64,000 nt of DNA, from NCBI RefSeq assembly GCF_013410665.1, contig NZ_JACCFM010000001.1, positions 1,736,001 through 1,800,000 on the forward strand, written 5' to 3'. How positions within the stretch are numbered: the first letter of the stretch is position 1; each line of letters begins with the position of its first letter. This document shows positions 58,719 through 64,000 of this stretch, one piece after another. A program made the position numbers and the translations under genes. Source of the stretch: Leifsonia psychrotolerans. Lineage in GTDB: Bacteria > Actinomycetota > Actinomycetes > Actinomycetales > Microbacteriaceae. Under the pieces are notes generated by a model. It did no database searches and had not been told where the DNA came from. It was given only the letters and a program-made list of their open reading frames with translations.

Positions 58719-59432
58719 ATGACCGATCCGGGTCCCCTGGCTCGTCGCCCGTCCGGGTGGTTGTTGCTCCGCGACCTGGCAGTGATTGTCGTGGTCGCAC
58801 TTCTCATCTCGACGGCGGTCAAGACGTTCCTGATCCGGCCGTTCTACATTCCGTCTGCGTCGATGCAGAACACCCTGCAGATCGACGATCGGATCATCGT
58901 GAATGAACTGGTTCCTGCGCTGATACCGATCAGTCGCGGTGACATCGTGGTCTTTCGAGACCCGGCACACTGGCTGGGCCCCTCGACAACCGCTTCGTCG
59001 GGACCCCGCGGTTTTCTCGCGGGCGCGTTGACCGCGGTAGGGCTCGGCACGGCAGACAGTAGCGAACACCTCATCAAGCGCGTGATCGGGCTGGCCGGCG
59101 ACACCGTGACGTGTTGTACATCGTCAGGGGCCGTCTCGGTGAACGGAGTCGCTCTCGACGAGCCGTACATCGTCGTGCCGCCCGGCAAGACGAAAGCGAC
59201 GCCCCGCACGTTCACGGCCACAGTTCCCACTGGTTCACTCTGGGTGATGGGCGACAACCGCTATCACTCGGCGGATTCTTCGTTCCATTTCACCACTGGC
59301 GATCCGGGCAGTGGCTTTGTTCCACAGAGCACCGTGGTCGGCCGTGCCGTGCTGGTGAGTTGGCCGAGCGCCAACTGGGGCTGGCTTGACAATTACCCTG
59401 ACACATTCCGAAGTGTCGCCCCACCCCGGTAA
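58719..59432 (+). CDS. lepB: signal peptidase I
   Basis: A 237 aa membrane serine protease that removes Sec signal peptides. One N-terminal transmembrane helix (about 20-38) is followed by the catalytic Ser48 in YIPSASMQNTLQIDDRIIVN and the general base Lys120 in EHLIKRVIGLAGD. Motifs VNGVALDEPYIV and VMGDNRYHSADS complete it. Translation is probably coupled to the LysM gene. Converges on arsC with 22 bp between the stops. Confidence 0.95.
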   Translation: MTDPGPLARRPSGWLLLRDLAVIVVVALLISTAVKTFLIRPFYIPSASMQNTLQIDDRIIVNELVPALIPISRGDIVVFRDPAHWLGPSTTASSGPRGFLAGALTAVGLGTADSSEHLIKRVIGLAGDTVTCCTSSGAVSVNGVALDEPYIVVPPGKTKATPRTFTATVPTGSLWVMGDNRYHSADSSFHFTTGDPGSGFVPQSTVVGRAVLVSWPSANWGWLDNYPDTFRSVAPPR

Positions 59433-59454
59433 TCGGGCCCGATTTCTACGCGGA

Positions 59455-59868
59455 TCAGGCGGGCAGCAGCCCCGCGAGCAGCGACTCGACCCTGACCCGG
59501 ATGTCGTCGCGAATCTCACGCACGGCTTCGAGGCCCTGCCCGGCCGGGTCGGCGAGTTGCCAGTCCTCGTAGCGCTTCCCCGGGAAGATCGGGCAGACAT
59601 CCCCGCAACCCATCGTGATGACGACATCCGATTCCTGCACGGCCTCGGCCGTCATGAGCTGCGGGATCCCCTCAGAAATGTCGATGCCCACCTCACGCAT
59701 GGCCGCGATCGCGACCTGATTGATCTGATCCGCCGGCTCAGAGCCACCCGAGCGGACCGTCACAGCGCTGCCCCCGAGTGAGCTCAGAAACCCGGCCGCC
59801 ATCTGGGATCGGCCCGCGTTGTGAATGCAGACGAAGAGGACGCGGGGCACAGAGGTCATGGTAACCAT
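59455..59868 (-). CDS. arsC: arsenate reductase / low-molecular-weight phosphatase-like
   Basis: A 137 aa protein of the LMW-PTP fold. The CX5R loop is Cys14 to Arg20 (CIHNAGRSQ), and the general acid is Asp107 (LADPAG). Extra cysteines at 88 and 92 (MGCGDVCPIFPGKRYEDW) are those used by thioredoxin- or mycothiol-linked ArsC for arsenate reduction, which favours that role over plain phosphatase. The start may be ATG 59868 or, nine bases on, 59859; AGAGG lies upstream. No ars operon genes surround it, so regulation is unclear. Confidence 0.87.
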   Translation of the reverse strand: MVTMTSVPRVLFVCIHNAGRSQMAAGFLSSLGGSAVTVRSGGSEPADQINQVAIAAMREVGIDISEGIPQLMTAEAVQESDVVITMGCGDVCPIFPGKRYEDWQLADPAGQGLEAVREIRDDIRVRVESLLAGLLPA

Positions 59869-60191
59869 TGTCCTCTCTGATTCAGGCAGACGGGTCGCAG
59901 CCGGTGGGCAGACGGGTCTCGACAAGCTCGACCAGCGGAGGGGTGCTCGACTCGCGGAGGGGTGCTCGACTCGCGGAGGGCGGGGCGACTCGCGGGGTCT
60001 CGACAGGCTCGACCAGCGGAGGGGGCTCGACCAGCGGGGGAAGGGGGGACTCGCGGGGCCTCGACAGGCTCGACCAGCGGAGGGGGCTCGACCAGCGGAG
60101 GGCGGGGCGACTCGCGGGGTCTCGACAGGCTCGACCAGCGGAGGGGGCTCGACTCGCCGAGGGGCCAGGGGTCGACGAGCGTGAGCGCGAC
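59869..60191. other. 323-bp non-coding region made mostly of repeats
   Basis: This lies between arsC and the helicase gene. The first 46 bp hold the arsC upstream region. The rest, to 60169, is the repeat field described separately. Open frames through it are repetitive and unlikely to be translated. Confidence 0.7.
59915..60169. repeat. TCTCGACA-type repeats with a 61-bp tandem triplication
   Basis: GGTCTCGACAAGCTCGACCA plus GCGG at 59915-59938, then a 19-bp unit AGGGGTGCTCGACTCGCGG twice (59939, 59958), then three units of exactly 61 bp at 59987, 60048 and 60109. Each 61-bp unit contains CTCGACAGGCTCGACCAGCG. The family is the same as at 25.7 and 52.4-53.0 kb, with C for T in CTCGACC. Confidence 0.85.
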
Positions 60192-62690
60192 CTACAGCCG
60201 ATTGACCGCGGCGATGCGCACGATCGCCTCGCCGGCCTCGTCCGACGCCTCGAGATCGACCTCGGCGGTGAAGCCCCAGTCGTGATCACCGGCCGGGTCG
60301 TCGAGAATCTGGCGCACCGTCCAGGACGTCGCCCCCTCCTCAATGATCAGCAGGGCCGAGCTTCGGGCATCCGCGCCGGTGAGAATCTCGGTGTGCTCGT
60401 CGTAGTATCCGTCGAGCGCGTTCGCCCAAGCTTCGGCGTCGAACCCGGATGCTGAATCGAGTTCTCCGAGTGCCTCGTAGTTCTCGAGGGCGGCGAGTTG
60501 CACCCGCCGGAACAGCTCGTTTCGCACCAGGATGCGGAACGCCCGCACGTTCGTGGTGAGCCGTTTCGGTGCGGGAGGCATCACGACGTGGGCCCCGGCT
60601 GCGTGAGCCGCGGCATCCGGGTGGATGAGCTCTTCCCACTCGTCCAGCAGGCTCGAGTCGACCTGGCGCACGAGCTCGCCGAGCCACTCGATCAGGTCGA
60701 GTAGGTCTTCGCTCTTGGCTTCGTCGGGAATGGTCTGGCGTGCGGCCCGGTACGCGTCAGAGAGGTAGCGCAGCACGACGCCCTCACTGCGGGCAAGCTT
60801 GTAGAAGGCGATGAACTCACCGAACGACATGGCCCGCTCGTACATGTCGCGCACGACCGACTTGGGGCGCAGCTCGAAGTCGGCGATCCACGGCTGCGAC
60901 AGTTTGTAGGTGTTGAACGCGTAACTCAGCAGCTCATCGAGCGGCTTCGGGTGGGTGACGTCCTCGAGGAGGGCCATACGCTCGTCGTATTCGATGCCCT
61001 CGCGCTTCATCGCTGCGACGGCCTCACCGCGGGCGACGAACTGTTGACCGGAGAGTACCGGGCGCGGGTCGTCGAGCGTCGCCTCGACAATCGAGATCAT
61101 GTCCAAGGAGTAGGTCGGCGCCTCGGGGTCGAGCAGATCGAACGCGGCCAGGGCGAACGGTGACAGAGGCTGGTTGAGGGCAAAGTTGGCCTGCAGGTCA
61201 ACGGTGAGACGAATTTCGCCGGATGCCGACTGCTCGACGATCCCCGCTTCGCGCAGGGTCTTGTAGATACCGAGCGCACGCCGAGCGAGCGCCAGCTGGC
61301 GTTTCCACGGCTCGTGGTTGTCGAACACCAGCGCATGAACGTTGGCGAACGCATCGCCACCGCGTCCGATCACATTGATCAACATGGCGCTGGTCATCTG
61401 CATGCTCGAGGTGAGAGTCTCCGGCTCGGCTGCGATCAATCGTTGGAACGACGGCTCACCCCACGAGACGAAACCTTCCGGTGCCTTCTTTCGGATGATC
61501 TTGCGCTTCTTCTTGACATCGTCACCGGCCTTCTCGATGGCCTTGAGTTTCTCTGTCTCGTGATCGGGAGCCTGTGCGACAACGGTTCCGGCCGTGTCGA
61601 AGCCGGCCCGACCGGCGCGACCAGCGATCTGGTGAAACTCTCGGGCATTGAGCTGGCGCATCTTCACGCCGTCGTATTTGGTGAGCGCGGTGAACAGCAC
61701 GGTGCGAATCGGCACGTTGATGCCGACGCCAAGGGTGTCGGTGCCGCAGATCACCCGCAACAGTCCACGTTGCGCGAGCTGTTCGACGAGACGCCGGTAT
61801 TTCGGCAGCATGCCGGCGTGGTGCACGCCGATGCCCATCCGGATCAGCCGGGACAGTGTCTTGCCGAAACTTGTCGTGAATCGAAACTCACCGATCAGCT
61901 CTGCGATGGCATCCCGCTGTTCGCGCGTGGCGACCTTCGCGCTGGCCAGGGCTTGTGCCCGTTCCAGCGCGGCGGCCTGCGAGAAGTGCACGACGTAGAC
62001 GGGAGCCTGCCCCGTGCCGAGAAGCTCTTCAACGGTCTCGTGAATCGGCGTCAGCTGGTAGAAGTAGTGCAGCGGAACCGGGCGTTCGACCCCGGTCACG
62101 AGCGCCGTCGGCCGCCGGGTTCGGCGGGTGAGATCCTCTGCGAGCTCGGTCACATCACCGAGCGTCGCCGACATCAAAATGAACTGCACCCGCGGCAGAG
62201 TGAGCAACGGAACCTGCCAGGCCCAGCCACGATCGGGGTCCGAATAGAAGTGGAACTCATCCATCACCACTTGATCGACGGGCGTGTCCTCGCCGTTTCG
62301 CAACGCGAGGTTAGCCAGAATCTCGGCGGTGCAGCAGATGATCGGCGCGTCGGCGTTCACCGACGAATCGCCCGTCATCATGCCCACGTTCTCCGCGCCG
62401 AAGATCTCGACGAGTGCGAAGAACTTTTCGCTGACGAGGGCTTTGATCGGCGCGGTGTAGAAGCTGCGCTTTCCGGCCGACAGCGCAGCGAAATGCGCGC
62501 CGATTGCAACGAGGGACTTTCCGGTTCCGGTGGGCGTGGACAGAATGAGGTTCGCGCCCGAGACGATCTCGATCAGCGCCTCTTCCTGCGCCGGGTACAG
62601 CGACAGGCCTTGTTCCCCGGCCCACAGCTCGAAGGCCTCGAAGAGAACGTCGGGGTCTGTCACGTGCGGGAGCGCTTCAAGAGTTGCCAT
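60192..62690 (-). CDS. DEAD/DEAH-box helicase with DUF3516 C-terminus
   Basis: An 832 aa Ski2-like helicase. The N-terminal core has STPTGTGKSLVAIGAHF (Walker A, near 55), MDEFHFYSDPDRGWAWQ (DEFH box) and ILMSATLGDVTELA. The second RecA domain has GIGVHHAGMLPKYRRLVEQL, CGTDTLGVGINVPIRTVLF and HQIAGRAGRAGFDTAG. The C-terminal half (DUF3516) is found mainly in actinobacteria. AAGGATC precedes the ATG. RNA or DNA remodelling is likely; the exact substrate is not known. It is divergent from the MarP-like gene; its 3' end abuts the repeat field. Confidence 0.92.
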   Translation of the reverse strand: MATLEALPHVTDPDVLFEAFELWAGEQGLSLYPAQEEALIEIVSGANLILSTPTGTGKSLVAIGAHFAALSAGKRSFYTAPIKALVSEKFFALVEIFGAENVGMMTGDSSVNADAPIICCTAEILANLALRNGEDTPVDQVVMDEFHFYSDPDRGWAWQVPLLTLPRVQFILMSATLGDVTELAEDLTRRTRRPTALVTGVERPVPLHYFYQLTPIHETVEELLGTGQAPVYVVHFSQAAALERAQALASAKVATREQRDAIAELIGEFRFTTSFGKTLSRLIRMGIGVHHAGMLPKYRRLVEQLAQRGLLRVICGTDTLGVGINVPIRTVLFTALTKYDGVKMRQLNAREFHQIAGRAGRAGFDTAGTVVAQAPDHETEKLKAIEKAGDDVKKKRKIIRKKAPEGFVSWGEPSFQRLIAAEPETLTSSMQMTSAMLINVIGRGGDAFANVHALVFDNHEPWKRQLALARRALGIYKTLREAGIVEQSASGEIRLTVDLQANFALNQPLSPFALAAFDLLDPEAPTYSLDMISIVEATLDDPRPVLSGQQFVARGEAVAAMKREGIEYDERMALLEDVTHPKPLDELLSYAFNTYKLSQPWIADFELRPKSVVRDMYERAMSFGEFIAFYKLARSEGVVLRYLSDAYRAARQTIPDEAKSEDLLDLIEWLGELVRQVDSSLLDEWEELIHPDAAAHAAGAHVVMPPAPKRLTTNVRAFRILVRNELFRRVQLAALENYEALGELDSASGFDAEAWANALDGYYDEHTEILTGADARSSALLIIEEGATSWTVRQILDDPAGDHDWGFTAEVDLEASDEAGEAIVRIAAVNRL

Positions 62691-62757
62691 GATCCTTCGA
62701 TCCTGCCCTATTCGGCTGGCCGTTCACGCCGCCGACGACGATCTGTCCGCGTAGGCA

Positions 62758-63966
62758 GTGACGTCGATTACGATTGTCGAGGTGATCTCCGGTTCCCTCA
62801 TTCTCGATATCGTGCTGATCATCCTGCTGATCAGTGCGGTCTTCAACGGCTACCGCAGCGGGTTGGTACGCAGCATCAGCAGCATCGTCGGGCTTGTGCT
62901 CGGGGCGGTGGCGGCGTACTTCGTGGTGCCTCTGGTGGGTTCGTGGGTGACGGATGCCCAGTGGCGCACCCCGGCCGCCCTGCTTTCTGCCGTGGTCCTA
63001 CTGGCCTTTGGCCTGTCGTTCGGCCGTGCACTCGGCAGCCGGATGGGCCGCCGTGTGCGCAAATCGGCGCTCGGACTCATCGACCGGGTGTCCGGCGCGC
63101 TCTTCACGCTTATCGCCACCGCGCTCACAATCTCGTTGCTCGCTTTCAGCGTGAGCGCATTGGGCGTACCGTTTCTCTCTCCCGCAATCGCCTCCTCCAC
63201 CGTCATCCGCACCATCAACCTGCTCACGCCCGATCCGGTGCAGAGCTGGCTGGCCGAGGTGCGTTCCATCGCCGTCGCCGACGGACTTCCTCTCATCGTC
63301 GACGTGTTCGACGGGCCGCCGCCGACCCTGCCCGACCATGCCATCGACAACCCGAGTGTCGCAGCCGCCGAACAGTCGGTCGTGCGGATCACCGGAAACG
63401 CATTCGCCTGCGGTCAGAACCAGTCGGGCAGCGGATTTGTGGTGGCCCCGAACCGGGTGATCACCAACGCCCACGTCGTTTCGGGGGTCTCAGACCCCGT
63501 CGTCGAAGCGCAAAGCGGCCAAGCGTTGCAAGGCAAAGTGGTCTATTTCGACGCCGTTGTCGATCTGGCGGTCATCGCCGTTGACGGGCTGTCGGCTCCG
63601 GCCTTGGCGGCCGGAACGAACCTGACGCCGAGCAGTGTCGGAGTGGCCGCCGGCTATCCTTTCGGCGGCCCGTTCGTGGCCAATCCGGCAGCGGTCCTCG
63701 CGATCAACCCGCTGGTTCTCGAAGAAACCTCGTCGCAGCCCGGAATCACGCGGGAGGTCTATACCCTCGCCTCCGATATTCAGCAGGGCGCGTCGGGCGG
63801 CCCGCTGCTCTCGACGAACGGCGCGGTGGTGGGTGTCGTCTTTGCCAAGTCGGCGAACACGGCGAATGTGGGCTACGCGCTCGGAATGTCCGAGGTAAAG
63901 CCGGTGATCGACAAGTCGGCATCACTCGACACAGCGGTGTCGTCGGGCAGTTGCGTGCGCGGCTAG
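62758..63966 (+). CDS. MarP-like membrane serine protease (CvpA + trypsin-like domains)
   Basis: A 402 aa protein with four N-terminal transmembrane helices in a CvpA-type domain (about 1-150; LILDIVLIILLISAVFNGYRSG split) and an extracytoplasmic trypsin-like protease. The triad is His239 (ITNAHVVSG), Asp269 (VDLAVIAVD) and Ser346 (QQGASGGPLLS). FACGQNQSGSGFVVAPNR and a C-terminal cysteine may form the disulfide that activates MarP. Mycobacterial MarP maintains pH homeostasis and cleaves wall hydrolases; a similar role is inferred. The start is GTG at 62758. A possible start codon of the next gene is at 63996. Confidence 0.9.
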   Translation: MTSITIVEVISGSLILDIVLIILLISAVFNGYRSGLVRSISSIVGLVLGAVAAYFVVPLVGSWVTDAQWRTPAALLSAVVLLAFGLSFGRALGSRMGRRVRKSALGLIDRVSGALFTLIATALTISLLAFSVSALGVPFLSPAIASSTVIRTINLLTPDPVQSWLAEVRSIAVADGLPLIVDVFDGPPPTLPDHAIDNPSVAAAEQSVVRITGNAFACGQNQSGSGFVVAPNRVITNAHVVSGVSDPVVEAQSGQALQGKVVYFDAVVDLAVIAVDGLSAPALAAGTNLTPSSVGVAAGYPFGGPFVANPAAVLAINPLVLEETSSQPGITREVYTLASDIQQGASGGPLLSTNGAVVGVVFAKSANTANVGYALGMSEVKPVIDKSASLDTAVSSGSCVRG

Positions 63967-64000
63967 GGGTACCCGACAGCTGGCACACTGGAGTCATGAC

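Noticed and set aside
59825..60455. Open frames on the plus strand across arsC upstream, repeats and helicase 3' end
   Set aside because: Low-complexity translations of repeats running antisense into two well-identified genes.
63996..64000. Start of another gene at the right edge
   Set aside because: An ATG with GGAG upstream is present, but only five bases of the possible gene are in the window, so no product can be supported.

Overview
The window reads as chromosome of a high-GC Gram-positive bacterium, most likely a Microbacteriaceae actinobacterium. This rests on: GC-rich codons; many leaderless starts; a deazaflavin-type nitroreductase-like protein; a Pmt O-mannosyltransferase divergent from rsmI; a MarP-like CvpA/serine protease; a DUF3516-type helicase; a DUF222-HNH protein; and short TCTCGACANGCTCGA-type intergenic repeats. 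The genus cannot be fixed from the sequence alone.

Most of the minus strand between 0 and 44 kb is a housekeeping backbone in the order common in actinobacteria. Read from right to left it is rsmI, (oxidoreductase), metG, tatD-type nuclease, rsmA, ispE, ABC-F ATPase, glmU-prs with an adjacent tRNA-Gln(UUG), rplY, pth, mfd, mazG, hisS and eno (cut by the window edge). Accessory blocks interrupt this chain: a BmpA/NupOPQ-type nucleoside ABC importer (31.8-37.1 kb), a MetNIQ methionine importer (25.8-28.5 kb), and a gluconate/L-idonate block (14.5-22.0 kb: FadR-type regulator, IdnD-like and IdnO-like dehydrogenases, GntP, GntK and divergent gnd). Smaller inserts include a GntR/YtrA-DUF1648 pair, NhaA, ferritin and a Tat-exported phosphoesterase.

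From 43.6 to 64 kb the layout is more mosaic. It holds pmt, a membrane fatty acid desaturase, an MFS carrier convergent with a GH27 alpha-galactosidase, a YeiH-type exporter, a DUF222-HNH protein beside an 0.6-kb repeat field, an SMR protein, an N-methyl amino acid oxidase, O-acetylhomoserine sulfhydrylase-like metY with a CoA-binding protein, sdaA, a LysM lipoprotein, lepB, arsC, a second repeat field, a large helicase and a MarP-like protease.

The most unusual signal is a pair of paralogous genes (15359-16267 and 30712-31659). They encode an N-terminal AbiEi-like region fused to a DUF559/Vsr-like PD-(D/E)XK nuclease domain with identical catalytic spacing. Each gene is bracketed by two copies of its own 56-61 bp palindromic element; the two element families differ in sequence. 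In both cases the outer element lies 17-18 bp beyond a neighbour's stop codon, and each cassette sits where an accessory block meets other genes. This resembles a REP/RAYT-like or homing arrangement built on a different nuclease. It is the best candidate here for an undescribed system, but that reading is inference.
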